From: Pelodera strongyloides
Taxonomy: Eukaryota > Nematoda > Chromadorea > Rhabditida > Rhabditidae
Reading direction: 5' to 3'
Assembly (NCBI GenBank): GCA_036852015.1
Contig: JAANDG010000542.1
Coordinates: forward strand, 1 to 64,000
Length of the DNA: 64,000 nucleotides
Position numbers and translations under genes: made by a program. Below, one piece after another: positions 21,943 through 31,483 of the stretch (the stretch's first letter is position 1; the number at the start of each line of letters is the position of its first letter). The notes under the pieces were generated by a model. The model saw only the letters and a list, made by a program, of their open reading frames with translations. It did not search any database and was not told where the DNA came from.

Positions 21943-22367
21943 TTAAAGGGTCAGGCCCATTTCAAATGACCCCTATTTTTGATGATTCCATCCGATTCTC
22001 CATGTCAAATATAGTAGGATGCAATAGTTTTCTAATTTTCGAGCGCAAAATTCACAGACTATTCAGCAATTTACCATGGGCGGTCATACCTCATACCCAA
22101 CTATCTATCGCAGTTGGCACGCCCATTCGCGCTGATTGGCCAATATCGCGATTGCCACGCCCAACAGGGCAGATTGGCCAATTAGCGCGAAAGGGCGTGA
22201 CAACTGCGATAGATAGTTGGGTATGACTGGCAATGGTAAAATGCTGAATGCTGCGTGAATTTTGCGCTTGAAAATTAGAAAAACATAGTATCCTACTATA
22301 TTTGAAATGGAGAAGCAGATGGAATCATCAAAAATAGGGGTCATTTGAAATGGGCCTTACCCTTTAA
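21943..22367. repeat. TTAA MITE, AGGGTCAGGCCC family, complete
   Basis: TTAAAGGGTCAGGCCCATTT at the left, GGGCCTTACCCTTTAA at the right, with long arms mirrored around the central GCCACGCCCAACAGGG region. TTAA is present at both edges. It is followed 10 bp later by a Helitron-like element. Confidence 0.88.
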
Positions 22368-22377
22368 TTTTTAAATA

Positions 22378-22793
22378 CCTTATTATATAAAGGAGAAGAG
22401 TTTACTTTTTTGTTTTGTTTTTTTGTTTGTGGCTCCAGGACGAAATCAATTCATAAAGAAAATATATTGTTCCCAATCGAAGTGGAACACACAAAATTTT
22501 TGCCTCGGGTGGGATTCGAACCCACAGCAGCACATAAACTATATTTCCATAGTCCAACGCTCTACCTGTTCAGCTATGCTAGCTTATTGGTCGAGGATCT
22601 TATAGGAGGTAGAAGAGCAAGTGCAATAGCAAATTTGCATGACCTGCAAAAACCTTGAAGTCACGAGCCACATTATACGTTTCCAATAAACGTAAATGAA
22701 CGTAGAAATTCCTTTTTTTTTAAGTGGATCACAATCGGCCGAAGGCCGATTCCTCCAGTCGGAGAACAGCCCCTGGGCTCTTCGAACGGCTGG
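22378..22793 (+). mobile_element. Non-autonomous Helitron-like element with tRNA-like segment
   Basis: 5' end CCTTATTATATAAAGGAG (consensus TCTTATTATATAAAGG in sister copies). The 3' end has two hairpins, AATCGGCC-GAA-GGCCGATT and an interrupted AGCCC/GGGCT stem, then CGGCTGG before a T. A hairpin plus CTRR 3' end and a 5' TC are the Helitron signature. On the minus strand at about 22503-22590 it carries a tRNA-like stretch with A box TAGCTGAACAGGTAGAGCG and B box GGGTTCGAATCCC. Sister copies are 54619-55063 and 61030-61416. Confidence 0.75.
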
Positions 22794-22943
22794 TTTAAAA
22801 TGTTTCAGCTCTTACAATCACCAGCGTTCGTGCATATGGCCACCGTGTTTGTTACGTAAACGCTACTCCTTATAGTTTAGCGATGGCCGGAAATTAGAAT
22901 GATAATATATAAATAAACTGCTTTGTATCACAGTATCACTAAA

Positions 22944-25900
22944 ATGTGTGCTAACTATCTACGTGCGGTAAGCTTCGTTTGCTATTTGTCTCCAGGAGTG
23001 TCCTTGTTATTCGTAAGTAAACTCCAGAAAGTTGGACGGAAGTAAGGTAGCAATTGTTGGATGCACAGCTTTTCAGTGCCGCGTTGTATACATCTGAGCA
23101 GCAGTAGAAACTGTATAATATCCTTCGTTATGTTTTAGGCCATCGTGTTTTTGGCCATGCTTTCCTGTTGCTTTGAAGCTACGGAGCTGGTTGATCGTAA
23201 GTTGTTTTTTTTCGCAACAATCTATGTACAAAATAAGACCTTTTTACTCATGGTGATTGTCTTGAATGTCAATTCAAGGGTAATTTAGTTTGTAATTAAC
23301 CATAATTAATTATAATATATTCAGATGTTTACATATTCTCATACATTTCCGTAGTTTATAAGTAAGCGCACAGTAATATAATACACTATTATGCCAATCG
23401 TAACCCACTGATTATACCATGTGTAATATGATCCCCCTTTTGATCCTTTGTATCTGTATTATCGTTTTTCCTCGGAATTTCGGGTCGAGTAGATGACGAG
23501 ACAATGAGTCAGTTTCACGTACCACTATTTCTATTCCGTTGCATGCAATCAGTATTTTTGCCATCTATCTACTTCTCCTCCCGCTGTCCTAGAATATCAT
23601 TTTTTTTTCGTTTTTAGACTTTACCTAATTTCTCATATGTATGAATATGACGAAACACGGTCACACGCCTTGAATGACGGCACGCCGTACGCTACCACTA
23701 CTCGGGAGTGAAGGTGGCAATTGCGGCGTATAATATTTCAAATTTCAATGCACATGAAAATAATTTATGGAGAATGAAGCTTTTAGAATGCAATGGGAAA
23801 TTCAACTGCGACGAGAAGTTGAAGAGGCCCGTTTGCGCAGATATTGATAAAGTGGGCAATAAAATAAATGATTGCAAAGTATTTACGTGGGCCGATGGTA
23901 GGTGTTTTGACTACTACAATATGAGTATACTGCAATAGCCAAAGCCTGGAAAACGCTAATTCGCAAGTGAACCTTTATTCACAGAAATGCCACGGTAATA
24001 CAGGACGGGGTTTCAGCGTATTTGTCCAAGGGTCACCAGGGCTCGCTTTCAGACCTCTTTAGATGCCGGGGTTTCCAACCACACTGCGACACTGAGGCAC
24101 GCCACCACTAGTCCGAGAGAAGCCGGTTTTAGTACGGGTAAACCGTGATCAGACTTATCGGCTCTGTCAGACCGTGGGCAGTTTCGCGGATACCTGCCAA
24201 CATGCGGTTTTGTACGGACCAAGTAAACCGTTTGTAGATCCATCAAAAGGATAGGATGGGATAAATCATTAGACAAGGGTTTATATATCTTCTACAGTAG
24301 TCTAATTATTGATTGGAATTACTTCTTCGTGAACAATAACACATTTGTAGACATAGTTAGTTAATTCCCTTTAGGAATACGTTTCTCCTTGCCTTGAATT
24401 ACTCGTAAATCTCTAGTTGTGACTTGTGACGTATAGTCGCAACAGTAGGACTAATAATAATAGTAATAATAATAAAAAATATATAATAATAAAAAATATA
24501 TAATAAAAAAAAATATATAATAACAAAAAATATATAATAATAAAAAATATATATAATAATAAAAATTATATAATAATCAGTTTAGAGCATACGACATTAC
24601 CTCTATGGAGAGGAATGTTTTTTATGTGCAAAGATAAAAGGCGTTGCATAAGAGTGGCAAAATATGGAGATGGTGTATTTGACTGTTTTGATGGGAGCGA
24701 CGAACGTAAGAACCTAGACCCATTCTATTTTAGTTTTTGAACGCGGTTCTCTTTGGCGCAATGTTCAGGAAAATAAGTTACTGTGGTAAAATTGAAGAAT
24801 ATCAGTCCGCTGAAGAATGCTACCCAAATTTGTACACTGTCATTTTGATATATTATCACCACATACAAGGGGGTAGTAATTTTGGGGTTGTGTTCTTCAA
24901 TGATGAGGATAGTATATCCAAATGAATTCCCTTTCCGTCAGTATATCTTGGTTTTTGTTGACTTGTAGACTTGACATAACGAAGAAGCAAAGTAGAAAAA
25001 AACGAAGTCAGTGGAAAAAAGTTTTCCTTAATTTACTTGAACAGAATGTCGGAATGTCAGATATATTACTGTGAAAACATCATTTCTTTACGCCTAGAAC
25101 TCGCAGAGATATTTCACGGCAAACAGATATTTCACGGCTACGGCCAGGTGCCGTAGTCAGAAAGTCACAAAGGTTAAAATACGTTTTTGCGGTTTATATG
25201 CATAAATTATCATTCATTCTCTAGATAATACTTGTAAACGAATCAAGAACATTCCGATCACTATAACAAAGCATTTCCAGCACTTTAATACCCAAAACGA
25301 GTATGACTACGGTACCTGGCCGAACAGTTTGCCGAAGCGTAAAAAATGCGGTTTTCACAGCAAAATTTCTGAAATTCCGGACATTCTGTGCAAATAAATT
25401 GGGGAAAACTTTTTTCTCGTGGGCCTCTCCCTTTAATCTTGGTCTCCCAATTGAATCTTGCTTCAAAAATGTGCATTCTTGCATGAAACGTCTGAAACGT
25501 TTCGTCAGTAATTAATGTAACGAAACTCATTTCGTTTATTTTGGTTTGCGAAGTTTACCTGCTTATACCACATCCTTGAAACGTAGTATGGATTTCGTTG
25601 CAGAAACGATGACAAACATCCGAAGTCTTTTCCTTTATATAATAAGATTATTGTATTATTGCATTCGGGTCCTCACCCATTATGCTTGGAAAATTACATG
25701 GCTTTTTTTTCGTGGACCTGACCATTTACATGACTTCGCTTTGTTTAGCGAACGGAACGACTACTTCCACAAGCACCACCACTACCACGACCACCACGAC
25801 AACGACAACTACCACAACAACTACAACTACTACGACAACCACGACACCCACGACAACCACCACCACTGCCACGTCGACAACGACTACAGCACAGACCGCG

Positions 25901-26611
25901 ACGCCGACTACGACGACAACCAATAAGTCGGATGCAGATACAGGTGCCGCTATCCATACATCAAACGAAACGAGCAATAATTTGCTAATAAGTAGTGTCC
26001 TGTGCAAATCCTCATTGTGTATTTATTTACCATTTGCGCACTCGCAATATAGTAATTGTTCTGTGAAAATTCTTTTGAAAAGGTCAGAGTCACGAGAGAA
26101 CACATATGCTATAAATTTCTCGTGTAGTGCGCTTGAGCTATACGAATCCAAATATGAAAACGCCATTCCAGCAATTCAAAGTTAAACGAGTTATTTGGCA
26201 AAAACTACCAACGGAAAGTTGACCGCAGTTGACTAAAAATTGAATTTTGGTTGTATTTTGCAGTTGAAACATATCCGTTTCTATGTTTACTATGCGGCTA
26301 CGGTTGTTCCCGGTGGTAGTTTTTGCCAAATAACTGGCTGAATTGTACGTTTCAAGCTTTACGATTTACGTGGATATGTTCGCATTGGACAACCGCACAC
26401 TCTGAGGGTTTTCAAGCAACATGACTTTCTCGTGAGCTTGACCCTTTAATTATAAAGTCTCACCTTAATTATAGAGGCTGCGGAAGGAGAAAACTCGAAA
26501 CAAAAACCTGAAGATAACAGTCCAAATGCCGAGGAAATGCGGAGTGACAACCTCACTAATGAGATATCCCTATTTAATGTATTCATGATCATTTTTGTTT
26601 TTACATGTTAG
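22944..26611 (+). CDS. Secreted Kazal/LDLa-like/threonine-rich protein, copy B (spliced)
   Basis: Model: 22944-22967 (MCANYLRA), 23139-23196 (AIVFLAMLSCCFEA), 23787-23897 (Kazal-like), 24586-24705 (LDLa-like), 25749-25943 (Thr-rich), 26475-26611 (tail, TAG). Total 645 nt, 214 codons plus stop. The first junction is phase 0 and all others are phase 1, matching copy A. The first two exons together make a convincing signal peptide. The product would be a secreted or surface-anchored protein with a possible protease-inhibitor-like module, a reduced LDLa module and a mucin stalk. Intronic sequence around 24281-24400 matches 16741-16850 of copy A, supporting tandem duplication. Reading through the Kazal donor gives a 77-residue alternative ending at 23938. 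Not recognised as any named gene. Confidence 0.6.
23787..23938 (+). CDS. Kazal-like exon of copy B
   Basis: Follows the acceptor GCTTTTAG in phase 1. It reads QCNGKFNCDEKLKRPVCA, then NKINDCKVFTWADG and, unspliced, RCFDYYNMSILQ and TAG. Spacing C-x5-C-x8-C (RPVCA), N-x-C-x-F and a last C resembles Kazal-type inhibitor modules. A GTAGGT donor after GATG at 23897 would remove the final cysteine and join the LDLa exon in frame. Either form is possible. Family assignment is by pattern only. Confidence 0.55.
24440..24580. repeat. AT-rich microsatellite, (TAATAAAAAATATA)n-like
   Basis: Imperfect tandem of TAATAATAAAAAATATATAA units just upstream of the LDLa exon of copy B. Confidence 0.85.
24586..24705 (+). 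CDS. LDLa-like exon of copy B
   Basis: 120-nt exon from CAGTTTAG to GTAAGA, phase 1 on both sides. Contains FFMCKDKRRCIRVAKYGDG, then FDCFDGSDE. It has the same DGxxDCxDGSDE signature and the same Cys-to-Gly change at the fourth cysteine as copy A. Confidence 0.75.
25005..25440. repeat. Foldback element, second copy of 21243-21690
   Basis: AAAAAAGTTTTCCTTAATTTAC at the left, the inverse ending GAAAACTTTTTTCTCGTGGG at the right, and ACTACGGTACCTGGCCG in the centre. More diverged than the first copy, with a small internal duplication (AGATATTTCACGGC twice). Lies in the intron before the Thr-rich exon of copy B. Confidence 0.75.
25749..25943 (+). CDS. Threonine-rich mucin-like exon of copy B
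   Basis: 195-nt exon from TTGTTTAG to a GTGCCG donor, phase 1 both sides. Starts NGTTTSTS, continues as Thr runs with PTTTTTATSTTTTAQTA, ends TNKSDADTG at the junction. Parallel to 17727-17930 in copy A. Predicted O-glycosylated stalk. Confidence 0.78.
26190..26334. repeat. Small MITE, GTTATTTGGCAAAAACTACC ends
   Basis: 145 bp with perfect 20-bp terminal inverted repeats. In the last intron of copy B. No coding capacity. Confidence 0.8.
26475..26611 (+). CDS. C-terminal tail exon of copy B
   Basis: Follows TTAATTATAG, phase 1. Encodes EAAEGENSKQKPEDNSPNAE, then a linker and ISLFNVFMIIFVFTC before TAG. Homologous to 18346-18494 of copy A. Confidence 0.75.
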
Positions 26612-27122
26612 ATCTTGTTCTAGTTTCGTTTTTACCCAAAACATGTTTATTTATTGAGTTTAGCACAATGACCGTATTCATTTTTTGCAGTCATGCACAT
26701 GCTGCATTTCAACGTATTTTTTTGTGTCAAAGAGTATATACTGTAACATTTGACGTCTCATAAGATTCATACGAATAGCCACGCTTTGTATAGTGAACGT
26801 CTGGTCTATAAAATGTACATGGAGAGGGTGTATGGTTAGTTCATAAAAAGGTTTGCAAACTAATTCAAGATTGAGCCTGAAGAAAAATACAATGTGTGCA
26901 CGATGAGATGGCTAATTGAGGTTTTCATACGGTACCACTAGGTGAGATATTTTGTATACATGAGAAGATCAGAATTTAGTTTTATGTGCCTGGCTGGGTG
27001 CACACACTGTATAAGGATACGCACGCTTTTGGCGGATATTTCCTAGATAATCTTGACATGAACGAAAATTAGAATACGCTACAATGGTTAAATGCTCGAA
27101 TTATCAAAGCAATCACATCACG

Positions 27123-27380
27123 ATGCCTACTGACCATCGAAAGGTTATATTCATAATTTTACCTATACGTCCTCTGTCACACACACACACTTGCTATTCT
27201 AAAGAAAGTTCGCGTAGAATATATAGTTTACTAAGTGTCGTGGTTATACTAACCATAAGCAGTTTCCTAACAAATTCAATGGTAATAGCACAGTAACATG
27301 TTAATCTTTTTGGTTTTATTTTAGCTTATGCTCCTGTTGGCCTTGTTCACTTACGGCGAATCTGCGTTGGCGAATTTCAT
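27123..27380 (+). pseudogene. Truncated copy C of the secreted-protein family
   Basis: Exon 1 MPTDHRK at 27123-27143 and a signal-peptide exon at 27325 (LMLLLALFTYGESALAN) match copy D almost exactly, as does upstream sequence from about 27018. The splice donor found in copies A and D (GTAAGT after the Ala/Asn codons) is replaced by TTTCATTTATTC, and no downstream exon follows before unrelated repeats. Inferred to be a gene fragment cut off by an insertion or rearrangement. Confidence 0.6.
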
Positions 27381-28147
27381 TTATTCTAAATGTATTGAAT
27401 TGTAAGGGCCGGGTAATTTCTTTGGGTCCAACTCAGTTTAAATTTACTCGTGACAACTCGGACTCAACAATTTGCATTGAGTTACTGTATTAATTTAGGA
27501 TTCGTGTTGTAGTGCGAAGTCGCTGCGCTTGATGTGTTTGTCTGCATCGCATCCCCACGAAAATTGGCGTACAAGCGGCAAAGTTACGGCGTGCATGCGG
27601 CGTGGAAAAATCGTAAAGTTGCCGCTTGTACGCAATAAAGTTGCTGTTCTCAAGCCAATTCGTTTCAAGCTTTTCGCTTGCAAGCGACGTGGGATCGGCC
27701 GGTAAACTGCACGCGATTCTCATTCCGGGTGCATTTTTTTGCACGCCACCACGTTGCCAAATGCATGCCTCACGCGGCTTGCACTAATCAGCCAGATTCT
27801 CGCCTCTCGCCACTAGTTTCGCAAGTGTAAATAAAAAAGTTTGCCGTCCACTGGGACAGAGCTTGTGGATTGACGTATCTTATGTTAGAGTTATAAAATT
27901 AACAAGACACTTTGAACTAAAAATTTTCTATGCATTACTGCAATCCTCTCCGATCTCGGGTATAAAAGGAGTCGGTGCGCAGGCTTCAGCAAACCAAAGT
28001 GCTCAATTACTACTTTTTCTACGTTCCACACTTTTGGTAAAAGTATAACAACTTTTTGCAACTCTTCAATTCATATCGCATACATTTGTAACACACGCTT
28101 CAGACATTTCATATAAGTATGCCCATTATTCGTAGTATGGTCTGTGT

Positions 28148-28181
28148 CGTCGCCTCAGTCGGCGAGGCGATAGCCGTCTGG
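28148..28181 (+). mobile_element. Helitron-like 3' end (5' end not found)
   Basis: TCGCCTC-AGTCGGC-GAGGCGA forms a 7-bp-stem hairpin, followed by TAGCCGTCTGG and a T. It resembles the 3' end at 63425-63451 (GCCTCAGGCGGCGGTAGCCG then ACTGG). The matching TCTTATTATATAAAG start was not found upstream, so the element's extent is unknown. Confidence 0.5.
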
Positions 28182-28514
28182 TACTGTATAACGCACTTTA
28201 CAACTGACTGTATTATTTTATGTTTAAAAATAAAACCCAGGTTTTTTTTGCTATTCACAGAGCATCCTCATTTCAAACAAGGCTAACATTTGTGTATGTA
28301 GAGCACGGCGGATTTTCGTTCTCCGCTAAAGAAAGGACCGTCAAAGATTAGGATCTCCGTCACTAGTTCCAAAGGCACTTTTCCACAGAAAAAGTCTGCA
28401 TATCGTATATGCTTCATCGTAATGCCAACTTTAGCGTCTACTAACCATGCAAACTCTGAAATGCGCGTTTCTGAAAACCGTACATTTCGTCGCTGTTTAA
28501 ATTCTATCACATAT

Positions 28515-28762
28515 AGGGCGCATTTGAGATGGACATTTCCCGAAAAGAAAAAGAAAACTTTTGGTTCGAGATGGATTTCACCAGAAAAGAATGCAATGGC
28601 CACGCATACACATGCAAATTATCGATTGATTTTAGTTTCAATTACGGTACATTTGCATTTTCGACAATTATTTTGCATGTATTATTTTTTTCTCGGTGTC
28701 CATCTCGAACCACTTTTTTCTTTTCTTTTCTTTTCCGGAAAATGTCAATCTCGAATGCACCC
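28515..28762. repeat. MITE with AGGGCGCATTTGAGATGGAC ends
   Basis: About 60-bp imperfect inverted repeats (GCGCATTTGAGATGGACATT against the inverse of AATGTCAATCTCGAATGCAC). It abuts the left end of the 19-kb TTAA-bounded block. Confidence 0.7.
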
Positions 28763-29237
28763 TTAAAGGGTCAGGCCCATTTCAGGCAACCCCTATGTTT
28801 GACTATTCGATATTTTTTAACTTTACCATAAATTAAGAAAGATATACACGCGAATTTCCAGAAAAAGAGCGCCATTCATATAAATATTTTTAATTATTCA
28901 TACCCATACACAACTATATACCGTAGATTGTGGCGTGCAATATAGAATGGTAGTATGGACAAACGTGCATGCACGAGCTCCATTTTTTCGGCGATTTTTT
29001 TTTTCGTTTTTTTCGTTGTCTTGCTTGTTTGTTTGTAAACTTTATTTATTTTGTATGCTCTCTGATTCTTTCTGTTTTTTTCTTGTGTCTGTTTGTTTGC
29101 TTTTTGTTATTGTGCAACTAATGTTGGATGTGACACATGCAAGTTCCCGAATCGTTGCTTTCGCTGTTGGCCATCTCCGTTCTTTGTATTCCACTTCCCC
29201 CATTTTATTACATTAAGTTATTTTGTTGCTTCTTACA

Positions 29238-30558
29238 GGGGGTATCCACTTTCCATCAATGGCTAATACTGATGTATCTAGGTGGCAGAATAACAACGAG
29301 TTGCAGGTTGGTTTTTTTTCTTTCTAAAACCGATTTTATTTTGAGGTTTGAGGTTGTATAATTTTTGTTTACATGTTTATGACAATTGTGTGGATTTGTT
29401 TTATCACGTCCTTCCAACTGGGAGGGAAGCACTATAAGAGCATATTCGAATGCGCAATATTATTCGCCGTCTTGTTTTATTAATCTTATCTCTTATCGTT
29501 ATCCAGACTATCGCCGCAGGAGTCTTGAGTGGGCATACTTTATGAAACTTCTTCAACGTTTATGGAGTAAGACTCGTTTTGTTTTGGAGAGTTGCGAAAA
29601 ATTTCCCTACTTATACCGAGGCTTGAAACGTAGAAAAAGTAATTGCGGAGCTATTTCGGTTGTTCAACACTAGTCGGCGACTCTCCTTTTATACGTTTCC
29701 GGCTCCGTTACAAACCAACCTTTCTCCTTTATATAATAAGATCGGTATTAAACTTAGTGATTGACATACGTTTTCTTTAGAAAAACGAACACTAATTGAA
29801 ACTGGTCCGCGGACGACGGTTGTGGAATGTTGTTGGCGTTACAACGAAATATGTATGTCTTCGGAGTACACGAATAAGGTGAGTGTAAGTTCCAAAAATA
29901 TTGTTTTGTTAAAGTGGAACACTGGCCGCTTTTTGTTATGCATCGTGCACAATTGAATTCTTGCGTATTTATGCAAAGTTGCGCCAATTTAGCTCGTTTT
30001 TTATTCTAATTTATGTTCGTTTGCATAAGCTGCATACGAATATTTCTGTTGGATAATTATATTCCCGTGTATTAAACGTAAAAACGGAACGATTTCCAAT
30101 GGCCGTTTGCACGGTATTTTTTTCAAAATGCATTACACAGAATGTTGTTAGTTGTTGTTAGGTAATTTGTGTATGTATCGTTGTAGGATCGATTTGGAGG
30201 CAACCGACCCGTGTCAGCTGGAATGCTGTGAAATTGACTGAACTGGGAAGAAATTGGACAATGGCAAGCGTTGAATTTTATTAATTTATTGATGTCCGTG
30301 CGTCCGTGTCGTGATACTAATCTAAATAATGTGTTTTATTTTGTACTTTTCGTTGTAAAAAGAATAACTACACGTGGTTTTTTTAATATTGAACGCAGCT
30401 TGAACGCTAAGTACTGGCCGGATTTTATAACTTATGATAGACAACCGTATTTCCATCTTTTCATGTCTTTGTTAAAGGTAGTTGAACTATTTATTTTTGT
30501 CATCCTTAGACGTGTTGTGCAATCGGTTCGTTGTGTTTATTAGCAATCCGACCGGGAA
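29238..30558 (+). other. Exon-like blocks of unknown gene inside the TTAA-bounded block
   Basis: Several segments sit between good splice signals. One block (about 29239-29308) follows GCTTCTTACAG, contains MANTDVSRWQNNNELQ and ends before GTTGGT. Another (29781-29878) lies between TTTCTTTAG and GTGAGT with an open phase containing VVECCWRYNEICMSSEYTNK. A third (from about 30187) follows TCGTTGTAG and reads DLEATDPCQLECCEID then stop in one phase. Phases do not join cleanly, so no gene model is offered. A 31-residue hydrophobic frame starts at about 29449 (MRNIIRRLVLLILSLIVIQ). Confidence 0.3.
29905..30130. repeat. Diverged MITE of the AAAGCGAAATACCGGCCGG family
   Basis: Starts TTAAAGTGGAACACTGGCCGC, contains the family's internal TTTATTCTAATTTATGTTCG and TTTGCATAAGCTGCATA words, and ends near a degraded inverse (TGGCCGTTTGCACGG). 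Confidence 0.55.
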
Positions 30559-30974
30559 TGCTTGAGGACATATCCAAGGTTAGTTTTATACTTTCTTCTG
30601 CATTTTTGTTTATTAACTCTCTACTTGTCCCTTTTTGTAAGGATATTCAGGTACTATTACACCCGCGGTATCAAGGTTAGTTTCTTATTCGGTTTTTACT
30701 ATTAATTTTGTACCCTTTTTTACTCTATAACCTTATATGTTTCTTCACATACTCTATAACCTTTGTCTCTCTATCCCTTTCTCAATATCTACTTTACCTT
30801 TCTTTCACTCACTGCCTAAGCCTACCGTCATCGCACTGATGAGACCCAACGGTGGCAAAATCCTCGTATGCGAAGGGTCGAAACGGGGTTACCGTATTAC
30901 ATATGGTATATTCATGTTAGTTTGTTGAACTTATTCACTTATATCTTCCCAATTTGTTTCCTCTTTTATTTGTT
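30559..30974 (+). repeat. Left pseudo-LTR of the Penelope-like element
   Basis: 416 bp from TGCTTGAGGACATATCC to CTCTTTTATTTGTT. It matches the right copy across its whole length apart from about one substitution (CCGTATTACAT against CCGTATTTCAT). Contains the hammerhead ribozyme at 30823-30908. Confidence 0.9.
30823..30908 (+). ncRNA. Hammerhead ribozyme (left pseudo-LTR)
   Basis: Core CTGATGA at 30836-30842; stem II GACCC (30843-30847) with GGGTC (30875-30879); GAAA at 30880-30883; stem III CGG-GGTTA-CCG (3 bp, 5-nt loop); then T95-A96, giving a GUA cleavage site after 30896. The outer stem I can form from TACCGT (30823-30828) with ATGGTA (30903-30908, one G-U), separated from the core by an internal loop. 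The very short stem III is typical of ribozymes reported in Penelope-like elements. The inner part of stem I is weak, so activity is not assured. Confidence 0.8.
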
Positions 30975-31404
30975 ATTGGATCTTGGCTCGCATCTGTTGG
31001 AGGCTTCGCTGCCCCACTAGCTTGCTATAAGATCTTCCTCCTTCCTTTCCAAATTTTGTAATATTTTATGTTTTTATCTATTTCTTTCCACGCTGACAAT
31101 TCTATTATATCCCCTCTCTATGTTGAATACTCTTTTATACTGACTAATATTCGCACTATATTTGCTTTCATTCCTTTTAGCCAAGTTGGTCGCCACACAT
31201 CACATCACACAGTACTTCATGTTCCCCTTCCCATTATCGTTGTATATCCATCTATTTATTTCTACTCGTAATGTGAGCTTATATGTATCTCAGCTTTATT
31301 TGTTTTTTTTCCTACACCTTGCACCCCTCTCTAGACTTAGGTTTGCTCTGTCTCCATACTTAGTCTCTTTTCTTGCTTCTTGTTATCTAGAATCTATCTA
31401 GATA

Positions 31405-31483
31405 GCCGTGCCCTCGTGGCATAATGTTACCCGTGCCCTCGTGGCATAATTTTACCCGTGCCCTCGTGGCATAATTATACCCA
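31405..31483. repeat. 25-bp tandem repeat, three units
   Basis: CCGTGCCCTCGTGGCATAAT followed by GTTAC, TTTAC or TATAC, three times. GC-rich compared with the T-rich surroundings. Confidence 0.9.

Noticed and set aside
22945..23940. Considered copy B exons as transposon-derived
   Set aside because: The exon order, phases and paralogy with copy A, plus absence from the repeat families in the window, favour a host gene.
30737..30928. 63-codon frame over the left pseudo-LTR, repeated at 46951-47142
   Set aside because: It is the translation of the hammerhead ribozyme region. Conservation is explained by the repeat and the RNA structure, not by protein.
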